A stretch of DNA of 8,951 nucleotides from Chitinophagales bacterium (GTDB lineage Bacteria > Bacteroidota > Bacteroidia > Chitinophagales > UBA2359), in the NCBI GenBank assembly GCA_020629335.1, contig JAHDDN010000212.1, positions 1 through 8,951 of the forward strand, read 5' to 3'. Positions 1-5,887 of the stretch are shown here, one piece after another (position 1 is the stretch's first letter; each line of letters starts with the position of its first letter). Below the pieces are notes generated by a model. That model worked only from the letters and a program-made list of their open reading frames with translations. It ran no database searches and was not told the origin of the DNA. A program made the position numbers and the translations under genes.

Positions 1-145
1 TGTTGAGAACTGAATAACTGGCAAACTGGAATAACTGAGGAATGTTGAGAACTGATTAACTGGCAAACTGGAATAACTGAGGAATGTTGAGAACTGAATA
101 ACTGGCAAACTGGAATAACTGAGGAATGTTGAGAACTGAAATAAC
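1..145. repeat. 42-bp tandem repeat, about 3.4 copies
   Basis: Units begin at 1, 43, 85 and (partial) 127, each starting TGTTGAGAACTGA and 42 bp long. Copies are almost identical; the second has GATTAAC where the others have GAATAAC. Within each unit the motif AACTG recurs at short intervals, so the unit itself looks built from a shorter AACTGnnTAACTG sequence. Stop codons occur in the unit and no open frame is supported. The array is cut by the window edge, so more copies may lie upstream. Such near-identical arrays suggest recent slippage or unequal exchange. Confidence 0.9.
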
Positions 146-163
146 AAATATATTAAATATAAA

Positions 164-215
164 AAAAGGGCGCACAATTTGATTTATAAAAGGGCGCACA
201 ATTTGATTTATAAAA
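164..215. repeat. 24-bp tandem repeat of one palindrome arm plus T/A tail
   Basis: Two 24-bp units (164-187 and 188-211) start AAAAGGGCGCACAATTTGAT, followed by a third start at 212 that runs into a complete palindrome (216-237). On the minus strand each unit reads GTGCGCCC followed by a T-run, meaning the right arm of the hairpin with its T tail has been duplicated without the left arm. Confidence 0.8.
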
Positions 216-243
216 GGGCGCACACATAGGTGCGCCCCTACGG
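210..243 (-). terminator. Hairpin terminator made from a dispersed palindrome copy
   Basis: Read on the minus strand, GGGCGCAC (237-230), loop CTATGT and GTGCGCCC (223-216) form a perfect 8-bp GC-rich stem followed by TTTTAT. The stem begins about 10 nt past the stop codon of the minus-strand gene at 247-1125, so it is well placed to end that transcript. The T tract is short, so termination is likely rather than certain. The same palindrome occurs elsewhere in the window in non-terminator settings, so the site may be a repeat copy adopted as terminator. Confidence 0.5.
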
Positions 244-246
244 AAT

Positions 247-1125
247 TTATTCGGCTAAACTATTGAAAGGGATTAATTTATATTGGGGAGAACTTTCAAA
301 TTGTTGCTGTAGGATTCCTAAATGACCTGCTCCGTATAGGACCATAATACGATCATCTGGGGAAGTGGTGATTTTTTGGATATTGCGATAGATGCGTAGG
401 TTACGACTGTACCAGTGCATGGCTAAAGCATCTGCACCTCTGGTATCACCTAAAGAGAAATCGCCATTGAGATAAGCGCCATGTCCTCTGCGAATACAAT
501 CAATATCATTCATGTATTGGAAGGCTTCTAATAAGGTAGATTCGGTTAACATTTCATCTTGGTACTCATACCAATCATTATATCTATTGGAGATTTTATC
601 ATCGCTGCGGAAATCCCAATCTTCATATACCTTTTCTAAGTAAGGATTGATACAAGTTGAATCTGGTCCCGAAGAAAGACTACGCACTAAGGTCGGAGCA
701 TCACATAGGTAGAGACTATCCAAGCCAAATTGCTTTGCCAAACGGAAGGCTAATTGATCGCCTTCGCCTTTTCTTAATTCATATTCACCTTTTAAGAATT
801 GGCGATATCTATCATTGGTATTTGAGTTTGGCCATGATTCTACTACTATTTTAGTCGGCTTGAATTTGGCGATATAGTCTGTCAATTCTTTGATTTCTTT
901 TTGACGTTGCGCATCTTTAACATTGACTTGCTTGTCGGCATCTGTTACGTGGGCATCTAAATTAGGATAACTAAAGTGGAAAGTCCCTACTAATAGTACT
1001 TCAGGTAATTTATCTCCTTTGACTAAAAATTCATCAGGATCTTTGAAGTTAGTGGTTTGAGCGTTCATATAAATAAAAGAACACATCATTAAGATAGCTG
1101 CAAAAATTACTTTTGTATTTAACAT
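247..1125 (-). CDS. Secreted TraB/GumN/EreA-like (DUF5694-type) protein
   Basis: 292 residues. The N-terminus is a signal peptide (charged start, hydrophobic residues 6-20, likely cut after MNA at about 22), so the product is exported. The body resembles the DUF5694 branch of the TraB/GumN/EreA superfamily: VGTFHF with His50 near the start of the domain, VVESW with Glu96, an RN-rich segment RNLRIYRNI (241-249), and a C-terminal YGAGHLGIL with His268 followed by a QQQFESSPQYKL ending typical of the family. In this superfamily the GxxH, Glu and GxGH positions are proposed to form a metal-dependent hydrolase site, but the substrate of this branch is unknown. No Shine-Dalgarno is visible; the start is chosen because it gives a full signal peptide. 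It is transcribed away from the kinase/regulator pair and ends at a hairpin. Family is fairly sure; activity is inferred. Confidence 0.85.
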   Translation of the reverse strand: MLNTKVIFAAILMMCSFIYMNAQTTNFKDPDEFLVKGDKLPEVLLVGTFHFSYPNLDAHVTDADKQVNVKDAQRQKEIKELTDYIAKFKPTKIVVESWPNSNTNDRYRQFLKGEYELRKGEGDQLAFRLAKQFGLDSLYLCDAPTLVRSLSSGPDSTCINPYLEKVYEDWDFRSDDKISNRYNDWYEYQDEMLTESTLLEAFQYMNDIDCIRRGHGAYLNGDFSLGDTRGADALAMHWYSRNLRIYRNIQKITTSPDDRIMVLYGAGHLGILQQQFESSPQYKLIPFNSLAE

Positions 1126-1231
1126 GGTTTTAAGTTTTGTGAACTGGTTTTATGAAAAACATTAAATCAGTTCTATGATTAAAGAATAAATCGAAATTTT
1201 AAAAAGCATTTTATTTCTGCTTTCGATACCT

Positions 1232-1239
1232 CAAAGATA
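1232..1239 (-). promoter_or_regulatory. Bacteroidota-type -7 element for the TraB-like gene
   Basis: On the minus strand the sequence is TATCTTTG, an exact match to TAnnTTTG. No convincing TTG is seen 19-20 bp upstream, so only half the promoter is supported. It would give a leader of about 100 nt before the start codon at 1125. Confidence 0.45.
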
Positions 1240-1318
1240 GATGAGCAATCAGGGCTTAGAAAATGTAATCGGTATATGCTTGTTTTTTCTCTGTCAATAC
1301 CAAAAGTGGCATTATTGC

Positions 1319-1350
1319 GTTGACCGATAAAAAAGGGGTGTTGACCGATA
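1319..1350. promoter_or_regulatory. Probable LytTR-regulator operator: two 11-bp direct repeats, 21-bp period
   Basis: GTTGACCGATA occurs exactly at 1319-1329 and 1340-1350, so repeat starts are 21 bp apart, two helical turns. LytTR-domain regulators generally bind pairs of direct repeats of about 9-10 bp at this spacing, and the known consensus has a GTTnA core, which GTTGA fits, though the flanking positions fit poorly. The site ends 12 bp before a possible -33 TTG (1362) of the adjacent kinase/LytTR pair, where an activator would bind. Autoregulation is inferred. Confidence 0.6.
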
Positions 1351-1361
1351 GATACCGAAAA

Positions 1362-1391
1362 TTGGACTATTATAGGCGGGAATTACTGTTA
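1362..1391 (+). promoter_or_regulatory. Weak candidate promoter for kinase/regulator operon
   Basis: TTG at 1362-1364, a 19-bp spacer, then TACTGTTA at 1384-1391, which keeps TA and the central TT of TAnnTTTG but misses two positions. A weak core next to the direct repeats would suit an activator-dependent promoter. The leader would be only about 10-15 nt. Confidence 0.3.
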
Positions 1392-1411
1392 TAAGTAAGT
1401 ATATTCGAACT

Positions 1412-2461
1412 ATGAAATTAAAATTCGACTTCAAATGGTTATTAATATCCTTTGCGATATTCTACTTCATTCACAACTCTGTCATAGAGTATATCTATAG
1501 TAGAGATTTTCGGGAGTCCTTCTTATGGCTATTCGAACTTAAGTTTAGCTATTTATTTGTATCTGGCTTTATCGCATTCTTTGCCTATGCCTTGATGAGT
1601 TATGCGGTATTACATCGTTACTATCCTTCTAAAAAGTATTTAGAAATTATAGCAGGCATTTGCTTTTTCGTTTTTCCTATTGCTGTATTAATTCGATATT
1701 TCCTGGAGCAAGTAGTCATGAAGATGATCTTTGGGAAAGGCAATTACTTTAATGATCCAAGTTGGGCTTATTACTTCTTTGATAATATGCATTATGCCTT
1801 TTTATTTATAGGCTTTGGGACCATCTTCTTTTTTATTCAATACGCTCGTCATACAGAAGTGGCTAAAAAGGAGTTAGAGCTTCAGAACAGAGTAACAGAA
1901 ATGGCCTTCTTAAAATCACAAGTCAATCCTCATTTTTTATTCAATGTCATCAATAATATTTATTCATTAGTTAATAAAAATTCTCCTAATTCTCTGGAAG
2001 CCTTAGGAAAATTATCTAACTTATTGCGCTATTCTCTTTATGAGAAGGAAGAGAAGGTTTCCATCAAAAAAGAAATCGCTTATATAGATGATTATATTGA
2101 CTTACAACAAATGCGCTACGACTTTGAATTGGCCTTACAAATGCGATTGGAGCCAAAGATGATGAATTACAAAATCGCTCCTTTTATTTTATTGCCTTTC
2201 ATAGAAAATGCCCTAAAGCATGGCGTCTTAGATGATACAAAGAATCCTATTAAAATTGCCCTTTATGAAGAAGAAGAAAAATTGCATTTCAAAGTAGACA
2301 ATAAAAAACATCGACAAGAAAGAGATCAAGCAGGCGGTATCGGTTTGGAAAATGTCAAAAAGCGATTTGATTTAATTTATCAAACAGACAGCCAGCTTCA
2401 AATCAATAAAAACGATCAAAACTTTTCTATTCATCTCGAAATACCCTTAGACCAATGTTAA
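1412..2461 (+). CDS. LytS/YehU-type sensor histidine kinase
   Basis: 349 residues, a complete membrane sensor kinase of the His_kinase (PF06580)/HATPase family. Four hydrophobic segments (about 8-22, 44-65, 78-96 and 126-143) form the membrane part, with no large extracellular domain, so the signal is probably sensed in or at the inner membrane. A short helical linker (about 147-166) leads to KSQVNPHFLFN with the phospho-acceptor His174. The ATP-binding domain shows the N box PFIENALKHG (262-271, Asn266) and the G box GGIGLENVKKRF (308-319). The stop overlaps the start of the LytTR response regulator by 7 bp, so the two are co-translated partners. No ribosome-binding site is visible; the start gives a short cytoplasmic tail before helix 1, as is usual. 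The signal cannot be told from sequence. Confidence 0.95.
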   Translation: MKLKFDFKWLLISFAIFYFIHNSVIEYIYSRDFRESFLWLFELKFSYLFVSGFIAFFAYALMSYAVLHRYYPSKKYLEIIAGICFFVFPIAVLIRYFLEQVVMKMIFGKGNYFNDPSWAYYFFDNMHYAFLFIGFGTIFFFIQYARHTEVAKKELELQNRVTEMAFLKSQVNPHFLFNVINNIYSLVNKNSPNSLEALGKLSNLLRYSLYEKEEKVSIKKEIAYIDDYIDLQQMRYDFELALQMRLEPKMMNYKIAPFILLPFIENALKHGVLDDTKNPIKIALYEEEEKLHFKVDNKKHRQERDQAGGIGLENVKKRFDLIYQTDSQLQINKNDQNFSIHLEIPLDQC

Positions 2462-3162
2462 AATGCCTTGTAATAGACGACGAACCCTTAGCGGTAGACC
2501 TAGTTTCCGATTATGTCAATCAGACAGATGGCTTGGAATTAGCGGGATCATTCACCAATCCCATTGAAGGAATGCAAGCGCTGGATAGCCTAAAGCCAGA
2601 CATCATTTTTTTGGATGTGCAAATGCCCGAAATCACAGGCATACAATTTATGAAGATAGTGAAAGGCAAATACCATATCATCATGGTGACCGCTTACGAT
2701 AATTATGCGGTAGAGGGCTTTGAACAAGATGCCGTTGATTATCTCCTAAAGCCGATTAGCTATGAGCGTTTTTTGGTGAGCATAGAAAAAATAAAATCTC
2801 GTAATGCAGTTCCTTCAAATACAAATAATCCTTCCTCTCCCACTGCCAGTAAAGACTACATCTTTGTGAAAAGTGAATACAAAGTCCAAAAAATCAATGT
2901 CAAAGAGATTCAATACATTCAATCTCACGGAGATTATGCCATGATACACACACCTGATGAAAGAATCATGACCTTAGAAAAACTGAAAAGTTTTGAAAGT
3001 CGCCTCGCTCCTAACGATTTCGTTAGAGTCCATAAATCCTACATCGTCTCCATCAGCAAAATCAATTTCATAGAGCGCAACCGAATCGTGATCAATGAGC
3101 AATATATCCCCATCGGCAGTACCTATAAAGATAAGTTTTGGGAATTGATTCAAGGGAGTTAA
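2455..3162 (+). CDS. LytTR-family response regulator
   Basis: 235 residues. The receiver domain (1-115) has the acidic pair Asp8/Asp9 in VIDDEP, phospho-acceptor Asp54 in IFLDVQMP, Thr79 in MVTAYDN and Lys99 in LLKP, so all residues needed for phosphorylation are present. A Ser/Asn/Pro-rich linker (about 118-133) joins it to a C-terminal LytTR DNA-binding domain (about 134-233) with the typical DYIFVKSEYK, EIQYIQSHGDY and FVRVHKSYIVS segments. The start ATG lies inside the last codons of the kinase gene. The likely first target is its own operon: two identical 11-bp direct repeats at the spacing LytTR proteins use lie 62-93 bp before the kinase start. An AT-rich perfect inverted repeat begins 4 bp after the stop. 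Confidence 0.95.
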   Translation: MLKCLVIDDEPLAVDLVSDYVNQTDGLELAGSFTNPIEGMQALDSLKPDIIFLDVQMPEITGIQFMKIVKGKYHIIMVTAYDNYAVEGFEQDAVDYLLKPISYERFLVSIEKIKSRNAVPSNTNNPSSPTASKDYIFVKSEYKVQKINVKEIQYIQSHGDYAMIHTPDERIMTLEKLKSFESRLAPNDFVRVHKSYIVSISKINFIERNRIVINEQYIPIGSTYKDKFWELIQGS

Positions 3163-3165
3163 TCG

Positions 3166-3213
3166 ATTAGTATATTGGTTAATTAGTGTTTTTGAATCAA
3201 CCAATATACTAAT
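3166..3213. repeat. 15-bp perfect AT-rich inverted repeat after the regulator gene
   Basis: ATTAGTATATTGGTT (3166-3180) and AACCAATATACTAAT (3199-3213) pair perfectly around an 18-nt loop. It starts 4 bp after the regulator stop codon, so it could protect or end the message, but it lacks a GC-rich stem and T tract. A related ACTAATATAC sequence recurs near 8835-8845, which suggests a repeat element. Confidence 0.75.
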
Positions 3214-3234
3214 ACACCAATTAACTATTTAACC

Positions 3235-3250
3235 AATTTGGGGCTTCCCC
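3235..3250. repeat. Dispersed block AATTTGGGGCTTCCCC, copy 1
   Basis: The 16-bp block, with a small GGGG-CTT-CCCC palindrome (3240-3250), recurs exactly at 8863-8878. In both places it follows an AT-rich stretch with TTAACT and is followed by a T-rich segment and then an ACACATAG palindrome copy, so the blocks form a composite element. Confidence 0.7.
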
Positions 3251-3321
3251 TTCCTTATTTTTCATTCGACCAGTAGGGGCGCTACCTATGTGTGCGCCCT
3301 CGAATGAAAAATAAGGAAGGG
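3248..3321. repeat. Nested palindrome: 22-bp perfect arms around a dispersed palindrome copy
   Basis: Arms 3248-3269 (begins CCCTTCCTTATT) and 3300-3321 (ends AATAAGGAAGGG) are perfect reverse complements over 22 bp. The 30-bp interior holds a minus-strand copy of the ACACATAG palindrome (3277-3299, with one extra A in one arm). Transcribed in either direction it would form a very stable hairpin. The right arm ends where the larger structured repeat (3320-3456) begins. Confidence 0.9.
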
Positions 3322-3456
3322 TCGGGCTGTCCGTTCTTATGTGGCTATGCTGCTCCTACTTCGCTAAGGCCCGTTTGTCTGCCACTGCGTGGCCAGCCTG
3401 CACGTCCCTAAGCTCCGTAAGTCGCATCATGGACGCCACATACCACTTCCATCCCT
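3320..3456 (-). repeat. Structured ~135-bp dispersed repeat, copy A
   Basis: Read on the minus strand it runs from AGGGATGGAAGTGGTATGTGGC to CCACATAAGAACGGACAG then CCCGACC. A second, diverged, inverted copy lies at 3846-3976. Conserved ends and an 8-bp stem (TATGTGGC with GCCACATA) are shared; the middle differs more. A GCCAC-TGC-GTGGC hairpin (3381-3393) is specific to this copy. From memory, intergenic repeats with similar AGGGAT...GGACAGCCCGACC ends are common in Bacteroidota, but no name can be given. Confidence 0.75.
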
Positions 3457-3530
3457 AAGCCAATTTATTAACTGATTAACTTTCTAACTGAAAAACTGAT
3501 TAACAGAAACATTTTCAGTTATTCAGTTTA
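3457..3530. repeat. AACTG-rich repeat with hairpin
   Basis: AACTG occurs at 3470, 3486 and 3494, then in inverted form (CAGTT) at 3516 and 3524. AACTGA (3486-3491) and AACTG (3494-3498) can pair with CAGTT (3516-3520) and TCAGTT (3523-3528). It resembles the units of the array at 1-145 and the stretch at 8687-8716. Confidence 0.6.
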
Positions 3531-3564
3531 TACTTCACACTAAGCGCTGTTGACTCTCATTCAG

Positions 3565-3623
3565 TCGTGCTAAGTAAATCTCTCACTAAGTCATGCCAAA
3601 TAAATTTCTCACTAAGCCATGCC
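3565..3623. repeat. 26-bp tandem repeat, about 2.3 copies
   Basis: Units 3565-3590 and 3591-3616 share TC(A/G)TGC...TAAAT..CTCACTAAG, and a third unit begins CCATGCC at 3617. Copies differ at several positions, so this is an older duplication. It has no coding support. Confidence 0.7.
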
Positions 3624-3705
3624 TTGTATGTATTCTTATATCTTTAGTGTTTCCTAGTAATTGTCGTAAAATGGAATATTATGGTATTTTGGGGGGGTAT
3701 ATTGT

Positions 3706-3733
3706 TTGTTTAATTGTAAATGGCTTATATTAG
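3706..3733 (+). promoter_or_regulatory. Possible promoter of a small RNA unit
   Basis: TTG at 3706-3708 (another at 3702-3704) and TATATTAG at 3726-3733, one base off TAnnTTTG. The spacer is 17 or 21 bp, not the ideal 19-20. A run of seven G residues (3691-3697) lies just upstream and could vary in length. The case rests largely on the terminator downstream. Confidence 0.3.
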
Positions 3734-3739
3734 CTATCA

Positions 3740-3840
3740 GAATAAAAAAGGCATAGTTCTGCTGTTTAGCAACGGAACGCTATTGTCTTTGTATGTATAT
3801 TTTATGGGGTCTAGGTGTGCGAGACTTAGGCCCCTTTTTT
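3740..3840 (+). ncRNA. Candidate small RNA of about 100 nt
   Basis: The interval between the possible promoter and a good intrinsic terminator has no open frame. It contains an imperfect hairpin (GTTC-TGCT-GTTT-AGCA with GAAC, about 3756-3778), an A/T-rich single-stranded stretch, and the terminator stem. It does not match features I know of the SRP RNA, tmRNA, RNase P RNA or 6S RNA, though a diverged 6S-like RNA starting further upstream cannot be excluded. Position between two inverted structured repeats is unusual. It could instead be the tail of a longer transcript. Confidence 0.35.
3806..3840 (+). terminator. Intrinsic terminator
   Basis: GGGGTCTAGG (3806-3815) pairs with CTTAGGCCCC (3825-3834) over 10 bp with two G-U pairs, closed by a 9-nt loop and followed directly by TTTTTT (3835-3840). 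It is the most canonical terminator in the window, yet no protein gene lies upstream of it closer than the regulator gene 640 bp away. Confidence 0.75.
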
Positions 3841-3845
3841 GTGCA

Positions 3846-3976
3846 AGGGATGGGAGCGGTATGTGGCGTCAATGATGTGACTTACGGCGCTTAGTGATGC
3901 GCAGGCTCCATAAAGAGACAAGCAGCACTTAGCAGAGTAGGAGCAGCATAGCCACATAAGAGTGGACAGCCCGACC
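3846..3976 (+). repeat. Structured ~135-bp dispersed repeat, copy B
   Basis: Runs from AGGGATGGGAGCGGTATGTGGC to ATAAGAGTGGACAG then CCCGACC, inverted relative to copy A (3320-3456). It shares the stem TATGTGGC/GCCACATA, the ACTTACGG segment and GTAGGAGCAGCATA. The first bases lie 5 bp after the terminator T-run. It is followed by a short CGCC-TTC-GGCG hairpin (about 3980-3990). Confidence 0.75.
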
Positions 3977-4100
3977 TGCGCCTTCGGCGAATGCATAATG
4001 CGTAATGATGAATGATAAATTGGCTCGTGCGGCACACTCGTATATGCGAGCGCAGGATGCACCCTGATAATTACGAATTACGAATTAATAATTACGAATG
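3977..4100. repeat. Short palindromes and AATTACGAA repeats
   Basis: A noncoding stretch with a CTCG-TATATG-CGAG hairpin (4037-4050) and three copies of AATTACGAA at 4069-4077, 4076-4084 and 4090-4098. ATAATGCGTAATGATGAATG at about 3996-4015 is similarly simple. No gene is supported here. Confidence 0.6.
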
Positions 4101-4105
4101 GGGCA

Positions 4106-4136
4106 TTGATTTTCGTGTATATTGATTGTATCTTTG
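4106..4136 (+). promoter_or_regulatory. Bacteroidota-type promoter for the aminotransferase-like gene
   Basis: TTG at 4106-4108, a 20-bp spacer, and TATCTTTG at 4129-4136, an exact TAnnTTTG match. Transcription would start near 4143, giving a leader of about 210 nt that contains the whole 160-bp inverted-repeat structure before the start codon at 4352. Confidence 0.65.
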
Positions 4137-4162
4137 TTCTATACAACAACGGCATTAATATT

Positions 4163-4322
4163 GAACTCGTTTAAAGTTTTTCTACTGGCTTAGAAAATGG
4201 CTCTTTTTACGCATTTCTGCGTTATTTTATCGGCACTTAGCGCTGCTAAGCACCTCAAAAATGCCTTGAACTACGAAAAAATAGCTCCTTTTCAGCTTCA
4301 TTATAAAACTTTAAATGAGTTC
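4163..4322. repeat. 160-bp element with long inverted ends in the gene leader
   Basis: GAACTCGTTTAAAGTTTT (4163-4180) pairs with AAAACTTTAAATGAGTTC (4305-4322), 18 bp with one G-U pair, and looser pairing continues inward for roughly 30 more bases. Inside lie two perfect small hairpins, ACGCA-TTTC-TGCGT (4209-4222) and CTTAGC-GCT-GCTAAG (4236-4250). The result is a branched fold or a MITE-like element 29 bp before the start codon. It matches no riboswitch class I recognise. Confidence 0.7.
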
Positions 4323-4351
4323 ATTGGAAACAGCAAAAACACAGAGACACA

Positions 4352-5887
4352 ATGGAACAAACAATTTTAGAGCGTTATTTTCAGCCTTATAGGGAACAGG
4401 TGATTGGACAGGGGGAGATGATATTGACGCCTTATGGGCAAAAGAAATTGATTTATGCGGATTGGATTGCGAGTGGGCGATTGTACCGACCGATAGAGGA
4501 AAAATTGAGTTATGATTTTGGGCCGTGGGTTGGAAATACGCATACGGAGACAAATATTACGGGTACGACCATGACCTTGGCTTATGAGGAGTCTAAAAAG
4601 ATTATTAAGCATCATGTGAATGCTGATCCTGAATGTGATATATTGATTATGAATGGGTCGGGCATGACGGATTCGATTAATAAGTTGATTCGGATATTGG
4701 GTTGGCGTGTGCATGAAAATTATAAGGATATTGTGGAGTCGCAGATTCCTAAGGAGGAGCGGCCTTTGATATTTACGACTATCATGGAGCATCACTCTAA
4801 TGAGATTACTTGGCGAGAGAGCATGACGGATGTGGAGTATATTCCGTTTTGTGAGAATAGTTTGATGCCTGATATTGAAAAGTTTGAGGCTTTATTAGAG
4901 AAGCATAAGGATAGAAAAAATAAGGTGGCGGCGATTAGTGCTTGCTCGAATGTAACGGGTATTAAAACGGACTATCATCGGATTGCTAAAGTGATGCATC
5001 AGCATGGTGGTTATTGTTTTGTGGATTTTGCGGCTTGTGCGCCTTATACGGATATTGATATGCACCCTGCTGATCCTGAAGAGCAATTGGATGCGATTTA
5101 TTTTTCTCCGCATAAGTTTTTAGGTGGTCCTGGCACGCCTGGTGTATTGGTATTTAATAAGTGTATGTACAAAAATACGATTCCTGATGTGCCTGGTGGT
5201 GGAACGGTTAAGTGGGTGAATCGTTGGGGGGAGCAGAGTTATTATGATGCACATACTGTGCATGGTGTAGAGGCGAGAGAGGATGGCGGTACGCCTCCTT
5301 TTATGCAAACGATAAAGACGGCGATGTGTGTATTACTCAAGGAGGAAATGGGCACGGATAATATTATGGCGAGAGAGCATGAGTTATTGGCGATTGCGAT
5401 GCCTGCATTGAAGGCGATGGATAATATTACGGTGCTAAAAGAGGATGTGGAAGATCGTTTGGGGATTATCTCTTTTTATATGAATGGTAATGCAGTGGCT
5501 TATAACTTAATGGTGAAATTACTGAATGATCGCTATGGTATTCAAGTGAGAGGTGGTTGTGCTTGTGCGGGGCCTTATGGGCATTGTCTTTTAAAGATTG
5601 ATTATTCTATTTCGAGTGCGATTACGGAAAAAATTAATAATGGGGATTCTTCTCAAAAACCAGGTTGGGTACGACTTTCTTTGCACCCATTGATGACGAA
5701 TGAGGAATTGTATTTTATCTTGGATGCAATTAAGGAAGTCTGTGATAATTTTGAGCAGATGAAGGAGGATTATTATCCGATTGAAAAATCGACTGATTGG
5801 AAGCATAAGGAAGTGGATCAGTCTGCTAAGCAGTTGGCGGCGATTCGGGAGATTTTTGGGGTTAAACCGAAAGTCGTTCATTCATAA
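4352..5887 (+). CDS. Class V aminotransferase / cysteine-desulfurase-like PLP enzyme
   Basis: 511 residues, soluble, fold-type I PLP enzyme. Visible hallmarks in order: TETNITGTTMT (65-75), NGSGMTDS (101-108, cofactor phosphate loop), EHHSNEITW (146-154, the cofactor-stacking His of SufS/NifS-like enzymes), VDFAACAPY (224-232, Asp225 to the PLP nitrogen), and YFSPHKFLGGPGTPG (250-264) with the PLP-binding Lys255. The C-terminal RGGCACAG (400-407, Cys403/Cys405) lies where SufS-type desulfurases carry their active-site Cys. At about 510 residues it is longer than SufS or CsdA (about 400), with extra sequence after residue 265 and at the C-terminus. No SUF or ISC genes lie nearby, so a role in Fe-S assembly is not implied; cysteine or selenocysteine lyase or an unknown transfer are all possible. 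Third codon positions favour G/T (ACG, GCG, TTG), unlike the kinase gene. Its end overlaps lpxB by 26 bp, convergently. Confidence 0.9.
   Translation: MEQTILERYFQPYREQVIGQGEMILTPYGQKKLIYADWIASGRLYRPIEEKLSYDFGPWVGNTHTETNITGTTMTLAYEESKKIIKHHVNADPECDILIMNGSGMTDSINKLIRILGWRVHENYKDIVESQIPKEERPLIFTTIMEHHSNEITWRESMTDVEYIPFCENSLMPDIEKFEALLEKHKDRKNKVAAISACSNVTGIKTDYHRIAKVMHQHGGYCFVDFAACAPYTDIDMHPADPEEQLDAIYFSPHKFLGGPGTPGVLVFNKCMYKNTIPDVPGGGTVKWVNRWGEQSYYDAHTVHGVEAREDGGTPPFMQTIKTAMCVLLKEEMGTDNIMAREHELLAIAMPALKAMDNITVLKEDVEDRLGIISFYMNGNAVAYNLMVKLLNDRYGIQVRGGCACAGPYGHCLLKIDYSISSAITEKINNGDSSQKPGWVRLSLHPLMTNEELYFILDAIKEVCDNFEQMKEDYYPIEKSTDWKHKEVDQSAKQLAAIREIFGVKPKVVHS

Larger units (their letters stand above)
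1126..1411. other. Divergent intergenic region (286 bp)
   Basis: The region separates the start codons of the minus-strand TraB-like gene and the plus-strand kinase gene. It holds a -7 match for the minus gene, a weak -33/-7 pair for the plus gene and a pair of 11-bp direct repeats, listed separately. A small imperfect hairpin (GAACTGGTTTT at 1141-1151 against AAAAC at 1156-1160 and CAGTTC at 1168-1173) lies in the minus-strand leader. No small ORF is supported. Confidence 0.7.

Noticed and set aside
1..145. CRISPR array
   Set aside because: The 42-bp units are contiguous with no unique spacers and there are no cas genes.
3740..3840. SRP (4.5S) RNA
   Set aside because: The size is right but the conserved GGAA-tetraloop hairpin with its asymmetric AGCA loop is absent.
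3826..4062. Minus-strand ORF of 78 codons in the intergenic region
   Set aside because: It runs through structured repeat B and the terminator, has no recognisable domain, and its openness follows from the repeat sequence.
4163..4322. Known riboswitch in the leader of the PLP enzyme gene
   Set aside because: No conserved core of a class I know (SAM, TPP, cobalamin, glycine or others) could be recognised.
4311..5881. Several minus-strand ORFs opposite the PLP enzyme gene
   Set aside because: Arg/Ile/Asn-rich translations typical of antisense frames; the plus-strand frame carries all PLP motifs.
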